Source: Hyphomicrobiales bacterium (GTDB lineage: Bacteria > Pseudomonadota > Alphaproteobacteria > Rhizobiales > Beijerinckiaceae). From it: a stretch of 45,488 nt of DNA. The stretch lies in contig CAKNFP010000006.1 in the NCBI GenBank assembly GCA_930633525.1, forward strand, positions 1 to 45,488, written 5' to 3'. The notes beneath the pieces were generated by a model. The model searched no databases. It was given only the letters and a program-made list of their open reading frames with translations, and was not told the origin of the DNA. Below, in pieces: positions 15,931-23,908 of this stretch. A program made the position numbers and the translations under genes. Each line of letters opens with the position of its first letter. Positions within the stretch are counted from its first letter, which is position 1.

Positions 15931-18900
15931 ATGGCCATCAGTTTCGACGATCTTATCCCCGGCAACAACAACACTCCCGGCAGCGCGCCTGCCGGGGGCA
16001 TTTCCTTTGACGATCTGATCCCGAAAGCGGCGCCCGGTGGAGTCGGACAACCGCCGGCTCAGCCTGAATACAAAGATAGCGCCGTCTCGATCGCAACGCA
16101 GGTGCCGGTGGGCATCAACGATGCGCTCGCGACGGCAGCCGGCTTCCCAGTCGACGCCACGACATGGCTGCTCAACCGCATCCCTGGCGTGAATATCCAA
16201 GATCCTGTTGGCGGTTCCGGCACATTCAAAAAGGCCATGGGGCTGATCGGTGCCAATCCCGACGATCGACAGGCACGCACGGCGGCTGAGCGGATCGCAC
16301 GCGCTGGCGGCGAAGGCATCGGCATGATGGTTGCGCCAGAGGCTGCGGTCGGCCTGCTGTCAAAGGCTGGCGTGCTCGGTGGCCGCGCTCTCGAAACTCT
16401 CGGCTCTGTCTTCGGACGGGCGGAAACCGTTCCCTCTGTGGCTGCGAATGCTCTCATTGGCGGTGCGGGTGGTGCGACGGGTGGAGCGGCTGCCGAGGCC
16501 GTGCCTGAGCCGTATAAGCCCTATGCGGAGCTGGGCGGGAATCTCGTTGGTGGTACGGCGGCAGCCTTGGCCACTGCTGCGCCGCGCGTTGCTCGCGATC
16601 TGTTCGACCTCGGGGCACGGTACATCGAGCCGATGACGGCTGCGGGCCGCGAGCGCATCGCCGGCAAGCAACTCTCGGATAGTGCGACCAGCCCTTACGC
16701 TGTGCGGGATGCCTTGGAGGATCTGCCCCGCGAAGTCGTGCCCGGATCTCAGCCGACGACCTTCCAGCTTACCGGGGACATGGGCCTCGGCGCCCTTGAG
16801 CGCGACGTCGCGACGAAGAACCCGGCCGATTTCATGCAGCGCCGGGCGGACCAGAATGCGGCCCGGCTCGATCTCATGGACACGTTGCAGCCGAAAGGCA
16901 GCGCGGCCGACATTCCGACCTTGCTGCGATCCTCGCTCAAGAGTCTCGACGACGAAACGCAGCTCGCCGTTAATCGCGCATTGGAGGGCGCCCGCAACCG
17001 CACCAGTCAGATAGGTGGGACGCGTGCGCCAGAGGATTACGGGATCGGGTTGCGTTCGGCCTTGCAGAAGGCAGAGGATGGTGCCCGTACCCGTGAGCGT
17101 GGCCTGTGGCAGGCGATCGACCCTGACGGCACGCTGACCATTGATATGTCGCCCGTGAAGAAAGCGGCCGGCGACATCTACGGCAATATGTCGAAGGCGT
17201 CGCAAACCGGCCTCTCGCCTTTTGAGCGGGAGGTGAGCGGCCTGGTGGGAGGGTATCGGGGTGTCGAGCCCTTCCGCGAGCTTGCGGACCTCCGCAGCGC
17301 CGTCTCGGGCGCCATGCGGGCGGAACTGTCATCGCAGGGGAGAACGCCGGCCTATGCCCGCCTGTCGCGGTTGCGCGGGTCTATCGAAGACGGGATCCAG
17401 AACACCGCCGCTCAGCGTGCTATAAGCGACCAGCAATTTGCGACGCAGTTCGCAGATGAATTGGGGGGCTGGCGTGTCGATAACGCCGAAGCGATTAGCC
17501 GAGCTGGTGGCCGAGAAGCTGGTGGGGATGCCCCTGCCGGAACAGCAGGCATTCCTGGCGTTGGTAGAGCAGAAGGCGAAACTGCGTTCCGACTTCCAGA
17601 TGCTGGTGGCAATCAACACATACCGTCGAGAGTACCTGAGCCCGGCTCTTTCGCGGGCGGCGGGATCTCCTTCACGGACCTCATCCCCTCAAGCCCAGCA
17701 GGACTGACGCCGGCTCCGACTGGCCCGCGCACGGTCTCACGGACTGGAAGCCCGCTATCTCTATCGCAGTTCATCGCGCGTAACGGTGGCCTGGAGCTGA
17801 CCGGCGATGCGAAGGCGTCGGACTTCCACAAGGTCTTTGTCCCTGGTGGTGGCCCGCTGGCCCGCAAGTCCGGCCGCTCGATCGACGGCTTCTGGCGGGA
17901 AAAGCTGATCGATGCCGGATACCTCAAGCCGGATGCGGATGGCGGTAGCGCCCGCGATATCCGCAACGAGCTATTCGAGCTTCTACAGCGCGAGCGCCTG
18001 GGTGATCGGCAATTTTCTGTCCGCGACGAGGATCTGATCGCGGCACGGGGCGCCCGTGGCCACGAGGACGAACTCGCACATGAGGTGGAGCGAGCTGTCC
18101 AGCACATCCGGGAAGAAGCGGCCAAGGCTAGGCTTAACACGGACGATCACCCCGAACTCTATGACGCTGCCGAGATGATGGCGCGTGGATATGAAACAGA
18201 CTGGGATAAGGCGTTCGAACGGGCGATCCTTACTCGGCAACTATCGGATGACCGTCTCGCGCCGATGGCTCGCGAAGACTATACTCCGCCCTCGCAATGG
18301 GAGATGGACGATGCGCTACAGCGCGGATCAACACGGCCAGTACGCGGCGAAGCTGGAGCAGATGGCCCGGCGGGAACGCGATCCGGACCGGAAGAAGGAA
18401 TTGGAGGACCACGCGAGGAGTTTCCGTATGCTCCAGAAGCTGGCCAAGACGGCGCACTGGCGGCACCGGCCGGAACGTTCGACGGATCAGCAGTCGAGCG
18501 ACTGAATGCAGCCAATGCCGCCACCCGTGAACGTGTCGGGACTTTCGGCAAGGGCGCGGTAGGTCAGGCTCTCCGCTCACAGGGCATGAGCGGCAATTAC
18601 CGCCTCTCGGACGCCGGCGTCCCGAGCAAGTTTTTCCATAGTGGCCCGACTGGCTTCGAGGACGTGCAGGCCTTCCGCAAGGCAGCCGGAGACCCTGCAG
18701 CTTCGGCCATGCTCGGTGATTACGCGGCCTACAGTCTGCGACGGGCTGCGCTTCGCGACGACGGCACCCTCGACGCGGCCAAGTTCAACAGCTGGAAGCG
18801 CAGCCACGCTGAAGCCCTGCGCGCATTCCCCGAACTCGAGAAGCAATTCGGAGATGCCGCCAAGGCGGGCGATGCTATCGCCAAGGCGACAGCCGATCGC

Positions 18901-19722
18901 AAGAAGGCCCTCGATAACTATCAGGTGGGCGTGTTCGGAAAGCTCATTGGTGCGACCGAGCCGGACGATGTTGTTCGTATGGTTGGGGGCATCTTTGGCC
19001 AGAAGAATGCCTCGGCAACCATGGGCCGCCTTGCCCGTGAAGCCGAGAAGAACCCAGCGGCGAAAGACGGTCTCCGCAAGGCTGTCGCTGAATATATCAC
19101 CGGGCGTTATGTCGGGAACACGGAGGCTGCCACATCGGGCCGAAACCTGATGAAGGCGGACGCATTCCAGACCTTCCTGACGCACAACCGGGGCGCCCTC
19201 AACAAGGTGTTCACCGAAAGCGAGGTGAAGAACCTCGGCGCGCTGGCCATGGATCTGAAGCGCGCCAATCGCTCAATTACCGCGGTGAAACTCCCAGGCC
19301 AGTCGAACACGGCCCAGGACATCAAGGGCATGGTCGCGGAGAAATACAGCTGGCTCCGCTATCTCATGCGTGAGGGCGGGGCTGGTGCCACTGTGGGCTT
19401 CATCGCAGGTGGCCCCATGGCAGCGGCAGCGGGCGGTGCTCTCTCGGCAACCATGGGCGCCCTGCGGGATGCCGGCATTCGCAAGGCTGATGACCTGGTG
19501 AAGGCGGCCATGCTCAATCCGGACCTCGCGGCCGCCCTCCTGCGCAAGGTGCCGGACAAGATCACTCCCAACGCAGCAATCTCCCTGACGCAGCGGCTGA
19601 AGCGCCTCGCCGTCATCGACATGGCCGAAGAGGCCGGCCGTGAAATGCTCGAATATTTCGACAGCAAGCGCGGGGAGCAGAAATCGAAAGAAAGGACCAA
19701 GGCAAATGCTGGCGTTCGATAA
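15931..19722 (+). CDS. Large virion/ejection-type protein, 1263 residues
   Basis: ATG 15931 begins two bases after the previous stop. The motif ISFDDLIP occurs at residues 3-10 and 24-31 and, as ISFTDLIP, at 579-586, each after a Gly/Pro-rich linker. The first third has apolar helices (GIGMMVAPEAAVGLLSKAGVLGG, GGAGGATGGAAAEAV) and later parts are long amphipathic helices, ending in GAGATVGFIAGGPMAAAAGG and a basic tail. Size, repeats and position after a lysozyme-bearing protein fit an internal virion or DNA-ejection protein of a short-tailed phage, though no single domain proves it. Two Gly/Pro-rich linkers (about 515-590 and 793-860) are exactly where codon bias moves to another frame that encodes two small proteins, listed separately. 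Confidence 0.75.
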   Translation: MAISFDDLIPGNNNTPGSAPAGGISFDDLIPKAAPGGVGQPPAQPEYKDSAVSIATQVPVGINDALATAAGFPVDATTWLLNRIPGVNIQDPVGGSGTFKKAMGLIGANPDDRQARTAAERIARAGGEGIGMMVAPEAAVGLLSKAGVLGGRALETLGSVFGRAETVPSVAANALIGGAGGATGGAAAEAVPEPYKPYAELGGNLVGGTAAALATAAPRVARDLFDLGARYIEPMTAAGRERIAGKQLSDSATSPYAVRDALEDLPREVVPGSQPTTFQLTGDMGLGALERDVATKNPADFMQRRADQNAARLDLMDTLQPKGSAADIPTLLRSSLKSLDDETQLAVNRALEGARNRTSQIGGTRAPEDYGIGLRSALQKAEDGARTRERGLWQAIDPDGTLTIDMSPVKKAAGDIYGNMSKASQTGLSPFEREVSGLVGGYRGVEPFRELADLRSAVSGAMRAELSSQGRTPAYARLSRLRGSIEDGIQNTAAQRAISDQQFATQFADELGGWRVDNAEAISRAGGREAGGDAPAGTAGIPGVGRAEGETAFRLPDAGGNQHIPSRVPEPGSFAGGGISFTDLIPSSPAGLTPAPTGPRTVSRTGSPLSLSQFIARNGGLELTGDAKASDFHKVFVPGGGPLARKSGRSIDGFWREKLIDAGYLKPDADGGSARDIRNELFELLQRERLGDRQFSVRDEDLIAARGARGHEDELAHEVERAVQHIREEAAKARLNTDDHPELYDAAEMMARGYETDWDKAFERAILTRQLSDDRLAPMAREDYTPPSQWEMDDALQRGSTRPVRGEAGADGPAGTRSGPEEGIGGPREEFPYAPEAGQDGALAAPAGTFDGSAVERLNAANAATRERVGTFGKGAVGQALRSQGMSGNYRLSDAGVPSKFFHSGPTGFEDVQAFRKAAGDPAASAMLGDYAAYSLRRAALRDDGTLDAAKFNSWKRSHAEALRAFPELEKQFGDAAKAGDAIAKATADRKKALDNYQVGVFGKLIGATEPDDVVRMVGGIFGQKNASATMGRLAREAEKNPAAKDGLRKAVAEYITGRYVGNTEAATSGRNLMKADAFQTFLTHNRGALNKVFTESEVKNLGALAMDLKRANRSITAVKLPGQSNTAQDIKGMVAEKYSWLRYLMREGGAGATVGFIAGGPMAAAAGGALSATMGALRDAGIRKADDLVKAAMLNPDLAAALLRKVPDKITPNAAISLTQRLKRLAVIDMAEEAGREMLEYFDSKRGEQKSKERTKANAGVR
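17474..17707 (+). CDS. Nested small gene 1 (overprinted in the virion gene)
   Basis: GTG 17474 with GGGGGG upstream, stop at 17707, one frame away from the surrounding gene. The 77-residue product is well-formed and helical (PKRLAELVAEKLVGMPLPEQ, LVEQKAKLRSDFQMLVAINT), while the long frame encodes Gly/Pro/Ala-rich linker here. By hand count over the first 57-60 codons, third positions are about 77% G/C in this frame and about 37% in the long frame. That shift indicates selection on this product. Family and function are unknown. A frame-shifted host gene fused into the linker is the alternative. Confidence 0.65.
   Translation: MSITPKRLAELVAEKLVGMPLPEQQAFLALVEQKAKLRSDFQMLVAINTYRREYLSPALSRAAGSPSRTSSPQAQQD
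18311..18505 (+). CDS. Nested small gene 2 (overprinted in the virion gene)
   Basis: ATG 18311 with GGGAG upstream, stop at 18505, in the same alternative frame as nested gene 1. The 64-residue product (MRYSADQHGQYAAKLEQMAR, then ERDPDRKKELEDHARSFRML) resembles widespread small alphaproteobacterial helical proteins that start with YSA-x-x-H and carry a DP-x-R/K-x-x-EL core. I counted 54 of 64 codons ending in G/C in this frame against 28 of 64 in the long frame. The long frame here encodes Gly/Pro-rich linker. Function unknown. Confidence 0.68.
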   Translation: MRYSADQHGQYAAKLEQMARRERDPDRKKELEDHARSFRMLQKLAKTAHWRHRPERSTDQQSSD

Positions 19723-20125
19723 CGACAACGCCCCTGAGGACGATAGCGCGGCGGCGCGGGGCGATATCCCCGCATCGTCGATTGTCTTCGATCCTGCCCA
19801 GATTACTGAGGTGCGCCCGCTGCATGAAGCATGGGTGTTGCTGGCGAGCGAGGTTGGCCGACGCCGTGGTGAGAACCAGCCCGCGAATGAGATCATCCCG
19901 CTTATGGAGAAGCGGCAGGAAGTCGAGGCAAGGCTCGTCCAAGTGCCGGCCCGGTCCCTTGGCGACATCGCCCGCAAAATGACGATTGCCGCGCTCGCTG
20001 GCAGGGCCCGGCCATGGAGCCCACTGGAGCAGGCCATTCTGGAATCCGCCTTGACGGATCTCAGCTACATGGCGCCCGCGATCGAGGTCGAACTATCCCG
20101 ACCGGTGCCGGAGGTCGTCAATTGA
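19706..20125 (+). CDS. Phage-associated hypothetical protein, 139 residues
   Basis: ATG 19706 overlaps the end of the large virion gene by 17 bases and has AAGG upstream. The N-terminus is acidic and probably disordered (FDNDNAPEDDSAAARGD). The rest is helical, including LHEAWVLLASEVGRRRG and a conserved-looking core (EVEARLVQVPARSLGDIARKM). I associate this pattern with small proteins beside terminase-like genes in alphaproteobacterial prophages, but no function is known to me. It overlaps the next gene as TTGA. Confidence 0.65.
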   Translation: MLAFDNDNAPEDDSAAARGDIPASSIVFDPAQITEVRPLHEAWVLLASEVGRRRGENQPANEIIPLMEKRQEVEARLVQVPARSLGDIARKMTIAALAGRARPWSPLEQAILESALTDLSYMAPAIEVELSRPVPEVVN

Positions 20126-20610
20126 GACGGAAAGAAGCCGCGCAGATAGCACAGCAGAAAAAGGCTGATGCCTTTCTTGATGGGCTCCGGTCTGGCCTCT
20201 CTGTGTCTGGAGCCGCTTCCGCTGCCGGGATACCGAGGCGGACGGTTTACACGTGGCGCGATACGGATGACGCCTTTGCCGACGAATGGGACAAGGCTCT
20301 CGAAGAGGGCACGGATCTCATGGAGGACGAAGCGCTCCGCCGCGCTGTCACCGGTACGGATAAACCCGTGTTTCATGCGGGTCAGCAATGCGGAAAGATC
20401 CGGGAATATTCCGACACCCTCATGATCTTCATGCTGAAGGCTCGGCGCCCGGAGAAATATCGCGAGCGCGTCGACGTGAAGAGCAAGGCAGACGTGAATC
20501 TCACCGCATTCGAGAGCATGAGCGTCGATGAGCTGAGAGAGGAAGTCCGCCGGGGTGCGGCGCGTCTGGGGATCTCCCCGGAAGCTGCGGAGGAGGCCGG
20601 CAATGGCTGA
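20122..20610 (+). CDS. Terminase small-subunit-like protein
   Basis: TTG 20122 overlaps the previous stop (TTGA) and has GGAGG seven bases upstream, so this is preferred over an in-frame extension to 20014. The 162-residue product has an N-terminal helix-turn-helix (GLSVSGAASAAGIPRRTVYTWRD), a long acidic helix (EWDKALEEGTDLMEDEALRRAV) and the ending DTLMIFMLKARRPEKYRERVDV. That ending is typical of small terminase proteins that recognise packaging sites. The large terminase subunit is not in this window, so packaging function cannot be complete here. Confidence 0.75.
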   Translation: MRRKEAAQIAQQKKADAFLDGLRSGLSVSGAASAAGIPRRTVYTWRDTDDAFADEWDKALEEGTDLMEDEALRRAVTGTDKPVFHAGQQCGKIREYSDTLMIFMLKARRPEKYRERVDVKSKADVNLTAFESMSVDELREEVRRGAARLGISPEAAEEAGNG

Positions 20611-20842
20611 GGCCCTGACCCTGAATGACATCCTGCTCAAGGCCATCCTGGCGGCGGTCGTGCGTGAGGTTGTTTCTCAGTCCTGCCAGCCTGGCGCGGC
20701 GCAAGAGCGAATGGCTCTAAGTGCCGTTGCCGATCTCATGACCACTCTTCCTGACGGTCCAGAGCGTGCGCGTCTCCTCGCTGAGGTTGCTGAACTGATC
20801 GCGCTGCCGTCGTCCTACAAGGATCAAATCCCTCATGTCTGA
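20603..20842 (+). CDS. Small phage-associated hypothetical protein
   Basis: ATG 20603 with GGAGG upstream overlaps the small-terminase-like gene by eight bases. The 79-residue product is almost entirely helical (ILLKAILAAVVREVV, RMALSAVADLMTTL, ARLLAEVAELIAL). No family was recognised. It overlaps the GNAT gene downstream by eight bases. Confidence 0.6.
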   Translation: MAEALTLNDILLKAILAAVVREVVSQSCQPGAAQERMALSAVADLMTTLPDGPERARLLAEVAELIALPSSYKDQIPHV

Positions 20843-21608
20843 AACGACGCACACCCCCACGCCCGGCCTTTTCAGGCGCCTGAAGCAAGCCTTCCGCCGG
20901 CCAAATGACGCGCCATCGACGGTCGCCGAAAGTAACGCGGCTCGCCTGCTGGACTATGGCGCGAAACCCGATTTCCCCGGGTTCCTTCATCCCAAGGAGG
21001 TGGAAGGAACGGGCCCGGCCGAGCCAGTCGCGGATGGTGGACATTCTGCCCCTGATCCGCTCCCGCGCGTGCCTCGGCGGGAGGCCGAAAAGGTCGCGCC
21101 TGTGGCTCCAGTTCGCCCGGCTTCGATACCGGTTCGGATCGCCACGCCGGAGGACGAGGAAGGCGTCATGGAGCTATGCCGGTTGATGCACGCTGAGACG
21201 GCATTCTTCGCGCTGGATGAGAATCTTGTCCGGGAAATGATGCGGCCAAGCCTGCGCCAGGAGGGCGGCGTCGTCTGCGTCATTGGCGAACCGGGCAAGC
21301 TGGGGGCGATAATCAATCTCACCTTCCAGTCGCACTGGTACTCGCATGAGATGTTTCTGACAGACCGCATGACGTTCGTGCACCCAGACCATCGCAATAG
21401 CGACCACATCACGCGGCTGATCCAGTACGCCAAGACACTCGCGGATCTGAGCGGGTGCGCGCTCCTGCTGGGTATCACCTCTAGCAAGCGGACAGAGGCC
21501 AAGGTCCGCCTCCTGCGTCGAGAACTGGGCGAACCTGTCGGCGCGCTGTTCTTTTACGACGCTCGCCCCCGTGCTGAGGTAGTGGCGCCCCCGGCGCAGG
21601 CTGCTTAG
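20835..21608 (+). CDS. GNAT-family acetyltransferase, phage-associated
   Basis: The 257-residue product has a disordered Pro-rich N-terminal 95 residues followed by a GNAT domain: PVRIATPEDEEGVMELCRLMH as strand 1 and helix 1, the central strands (VVCVIGEPGKLGAIINL), the strand VHPDHRNSDHITRLIQYAK carrying the acetyl-CoA-binding turn (normally R/Q-x-x-G/A, here degenerate), and LLLGITSSKRTEAKVRLLRRELG. GNATs of this kind often lie next to virion genes of short-tailed alphaproteobacterial phages. The substrate is unknown. It converges on the minus-strand gene at 21605 with a 4-base overlap of ends. Confidence 0.75.
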   Translation: MSETTHTPTPGLFRRLKQAFRRPNDAPSTVAESNAARLLDYGAKPDFPGFLHPKEVEGTGPAEPVADGGHSAPDPLPRVPRREAEKVAPVAPVRPASIPVRIATPEDEEGVMELCRLMHAETAFFALDENLVREMMRPSLRQEGGVVCVIGEPGKLGAIINLTFQSHWYSHEMFLTDRMTFVHPDHRNSDHITRLIQYAKTLADLSGCALLLGITSSKRTEAKVRLLRRELGEPVGALFFYDARPRAEVVAPPAQAA

Positions 21609-21883
21609 TTCGCGGCGACGGAAGGTGGCGGCGTCAAGAGCGCGATCTGCTGGTTGAGCTGGTCCCGTAGGATGATGGCGGTTGGTAGATCGAGGCGAAG
21701 TCTGGCCGCGACCACGCGGTCAGGATCGACAGTTCCGTCCAGTTGCGGCGTGAACCTCGCCACCCCAAGCGTAACGTTCACCACTCCGTTGAACACGCCG
21801 ATGCCCATGACCTCATTCGCAAAAGTGACCTGCACGTTGTGAGGGTCAGTGATCGGATACTGGGCCGGCTTCGCATCGGACAT
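21605..21883 (-). CDS. Conserved small protein, paralogue of 25794-26066
   Basis: A 92-residue product with the pattern YPITDPHNVQVTFANEV, GIGVFNGVVNVTLGVARFTP and RLRLDLPTAIILRDQL. It shares most of these positions with the plus-strand gene at 25794. The fold appears to be beta strands with one C-terminal helix, and the family is unknown to me. Stops of this gene and the GNAT overlap head-on, so it lies at a module edge. The ATG at 21883 has TGGAGTTCACTC upstream on its strand. Confidence 0.65.
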   Translation of the reverse strand: MSDAKPAQYPITDPHNVQVTFANEVMGIGVFNGVVNVTLGVARFTPQLDGTVDPDRVVAARLRLDLPTAIILRDQLNQQIALLTPPPSVAAN

Positions 21884-21906
21884 GAGTGAACTCCAAGGAT
21901 TTTACG

Positions 21907-22101
21907 ATGGTCGATGACGACGATGAAACGCCAGCGATGAACCCCGCGCAAGGCAGAGGGCAGGACGAGGAGCCGCCACGGAAGTGCCCGGACTGCGGCT
22001 TTGTGGTGCCCCATGGGCGGAATGTCGGCTGTGGCGCGCTACAGTGCCCGCGGCGCTGGTCGTTCCATCCCATGCTGCCGCATGAGGAAAGCCCTGACTA
22101 A
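21907..22101 (+). CDS. Small zinc-ribbon-like protein
   Basis: ATG 21907 with AAGGA upstream is preferred to an in-frame start at 21886. The 64-residue product has a disordered acidic N-terminus and then CPDCGFVV...GCGALQCPRRW, i.e. CxxC followed by two further cysteines, plausible ligands for one zinc ion. It probably binds nucleic acid or protein; function unknown. Stops are convergent with HicB. Confidence 0.6.
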   Translation: MVDDDDETPAMNPAQGRGQDEEPPRKCPDCGFVVPHGRNVGCGALQCPRRWSFHPMLPHEESPD

Positions 22102-22433
22102 GCGGTCGCGGCTTCCTCGATCGTCTTCGCAACCCATTCATTCATGCTCTGGCCCTCGGCTGCGGCCCGCAACGCTGCTGCCTCATGCACCTTCGGCGGG
22201 ACGCGCAGGACGAATTTCCCCGAGAACTTCCGTGTCGGCTCTATGCCCTTCTCGGCGCATATCTCAAGGAATGTCTGGAGTGAGCGGCGGCCCTCCGTCT
22301 CCAGATCCCTCACGTTATCGGCGTAGAAATCCGCGCCGCCCGTCAGGTCTAGGAACTCGCCCCGGAACATCTGAATGTCAGGGTCGAACGACACAACCGC
22401 CTTGTGGGCGTCGATCTCGATCACGTTCTTCAT
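22098..22433 (-). CDS. hicB: HicB-family antitoxin
   Basis: ATG 22433 abuts the hicA stop (shared base, TGATG), which fixes the start. The 111-residue product has the partial RNase H-like fold of HicB (VIEIDAHKAVVSFDPDIQMFRGEFLDLTGGADFYADNVRDLE) and a C-terminal ribbon-helix-helix (FVLRVPPKVHEAAALRAAAEGQSMNEWVAKTI). It neutralises HicA and represses the operon through the RHH, probably at the inverted repeat 22714-22728. Confidence 0.9.
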   Translation of the reverse strand: MKNVIEIDAHKAVVSFDPDIQMFRGEFLDLTGGADFYADNVRDLETEGRRSLQTFLEICAEKGIEPTRKFSGKFVLRVPPKVHEAAALRAAAEGQSMNEWVAKTIEEAATA

Positions 22434-22702
22434 CACTTCACTCCATGGCTCGCAAGCCATCGCGATATGGCAGCCACCGCACCTTTGTCCGTATCAGGTG
22501 ATGGGTGCGGCCGGTGGAAGACCTGCACCTCATCGAACAGCACGACGGCAATGCGCGATCCGGCTCGCTCAGAAACCTCAGCGCCCAACGCCACGAATAG
22601 CGCCTCGATGTCCGACCAGCGGATGGTGCCGCTCACTGGCCGCGCATGAATTCGCTCCAGCGTCCGGGCATGTGCGCGCTTCAGTTTCTTGGTCGCTGTC
22701 AT
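22433..22702 (-). CDS. hicA: HicA-family mRNA interferase toxin
   Basis: The 89-residue basic protein contains IRWSDIEALFVALGAEVSER, then SRIAVVLFDEVQVFHRPHPS and the C-terminal DKGAVAAISRWLASHGV, the pattern of the HicA double-stranded-RNA-binding-like toxin with an active histidine (in FHRPHP). It is the first gene of the hicAB pair and would cleave mRNA when HicB is lost, stabilising the replicon. No strong ribosome-binding site precedes ATG 22702, so the message may be nearly leaderless. Confidence 0.9.
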   Translation of the reverse strand: MTATKKLKRAHARTLERIHARPVSGTIRWSDIEALFVALGAEVSERAGSRIAVVLFDEVQVFHRPHPSPDTDKGAVAAISRWLASHGVK

Positions 22703-22713
22703 GCCTCATGTAG

Positions 22714-22728
22714 TACCATAAATTGGTA
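22714..22728. promoter_or_regulatory. Inverted repeat upstream of hicA (operator)
   Basis: TACCA (22714-22718) and TGGTA (22724-22728) around TAAAT, ending 12 bases before the hicA start. The position fits autorepression by the HicB ribbon-helix-helix. Confidence 0.55.
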
Positions 22729-22753
22729 TCACAAGGCAATGAGCCCATGAACG

Positions 22754-22883
22754 CAAATGACAACATTTGAGAACATCCTCGGGGCCGCCCGGTGACGAAA
22801 AATGACGACATTTGATGACGTTCCGCCGGCCGCTTTCCTGGGGTAATCTGAAGCGGGGCCAATATTAAAAGATGCTAACATTT
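22754..22883. promoter_or_regulatory. Three ATG-N4-CAT operators between hicA and a membrane-protein gene
   Basis: CAAATG ACAA CATTTG at 22754-22769 is a perfect palindrome. AAATG ACGA CATTT at 22800-22813 is a second and ATG CTAA CATTT at 22872-22883 a weaker third, the last directly before the ribosome-binding site of the gene at 22898. Spacing of centres is 45 and 70 bp. These look like sites for one dimeric regulator. Confidence 0.5.
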
Positions 22884-22897
22884 TCGGGGGAGATTCC

Positions 22898-23125
22898 ATG
22901 AGGGATTTGTCGCGTCCGGCACGCTGGAACACCATACGTGCAGCCAAATGGGGCGCCTTGTTCGGGCTGGCCTATTTCGTCGCTATGTTCATAGGCGACG
23001 GCGTGCCATCCGACGCTGAGCGCATAGCCAGAGCCTTCGGCGGGCTCATTGGTGGCGTTATGGTTGGCGTGCTCCTGTTCGGCAGTGTGGCGGCCCTGCG
23101 CAATCTCATCCTGCGGGCGCAGTAG
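22898..23125 (+). CDS. Small two-helix membrane protein
   Basis: ATG 22898 has GGGGGAGA upstream. The 75-residue product has a basic N-terminus and two hydrophobic segments (WGALFGLAYFVAMFI, GLIGGVMVGVLLFGSVAAL) with a short polar loop, so it should sit in the inner membrane. Function unknown; superinfection exclusion or a toxin-like role are possibilities only. The putative operators at 22754-22883 suggest tight regulation. Confidence 0.65.
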   Translation: MRDLSRPARWNTIRAAKWGALFGLAYFVAMFIGDGVPSDAERIARAFGGLIGGVMVGVLLFGSVAALRNLILRAQ

Positions 23126-23792
23126 TCGCCATGTAACTTGTTACGGGGCGCCAGGGCGGATCGATCACTACGAGGCCGATCTCTAGATGCTTTGCTCGCT
23201 CAAGCGGTGTGAACATCAAAAATGCGATACACTCTGCCGATCCGCTGCGACTTTCGTGCTGGCGTCGGAACTCGCCGACAAGGAAGGCGACTCCCAGCGT
23301 CTCCAGCTCATGGATTGTGGCTGCCAGTTCAAGAGAATAGCGCGCCCTTTCCGCCTCGCCCCAATCAGGCCAGATCCCATCAAGCTGTTGAAAGACATCA
23401 ACGAGTTCTGCACAACGAGTAAGTGCCGCATCATTGATAGATGCCATATCTGTCATGGCGCCATCCCACGAATGGCCTAACGACATAAAATCACTTGCGC
23501 TCTGTATCCTGCGAAGTGGGACCTTAACTGTTCGCTCTAGTTTCTGTTGGACTTCGGCGGTGAAGCGATCGATTTCCTCCTGGGGAGCCTTACGAAATGC
23601 CTTCATATCCACGTCGAAGGCACGCGCCAGACTCAACAAAGTCTGCATTTGAGGGGTCACGTGTGCCCCCTCTATTTTTTCAATAGCTCGCTGAGAAACC
23701 CCAGATTCTTCAGACAGAGATTGCTGGGTCCATCCCTTCATTTCACGCAAGGTCCGGCACGCCCAAGCGATATGTTCTCGATCAAATTCCAT
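23106..23792 (-). CDS. XRE-family regulator with C-terminal domain
   Basis: ATG 23792 with GGAG upstream is preferred to an in-frame start at 23855. The 228-residue product has an N-terminal XRE helix-turn-helix (CRTLREMKGWTQQSLSEESGVSQRAIEKIEGAHVTP) followed by a helical linker and an unassigned C-terminal 130 residues, which include ELAATIHELETLGVAFLVGEF. The architecture fits a ligand- or stress-responsive regulator of an accessory element. It is divergent from 23936-24378, and the shared intergenic region contains operators. Confidence 0.8.
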   Translation of the reverse strand: MEFDREHIAWACRTLREMKGWTQQSLSEESGVSQRAIEKIEGAHVTPQMQTLLSLARAFDVDMKAFRKAPQEEIDRFTAEVQQKLERTVKVPLRRIQSASDFMSLGHSWDGAMTDMASINDAALTRCAELVDVFQQLDGIWPDWGEAERARYSLELAATIHELETLGVAFLVGEFRRQHESRSGSAECIAFLMFTPLERAKHLEIGLVVIDPPWRPVTSYMATTAPAG

Positions 23793-23908
23793 ATTGTGGT
23801 CTCCGTTGTTGATTGAACGATAATCCCACCGGAAAGAAGGCGTGTCTCCGACCACGTCCCGAACGTGTACCGAATTTCACATCAACGTACAGGAGGCATT
23901 GAAGAAAT

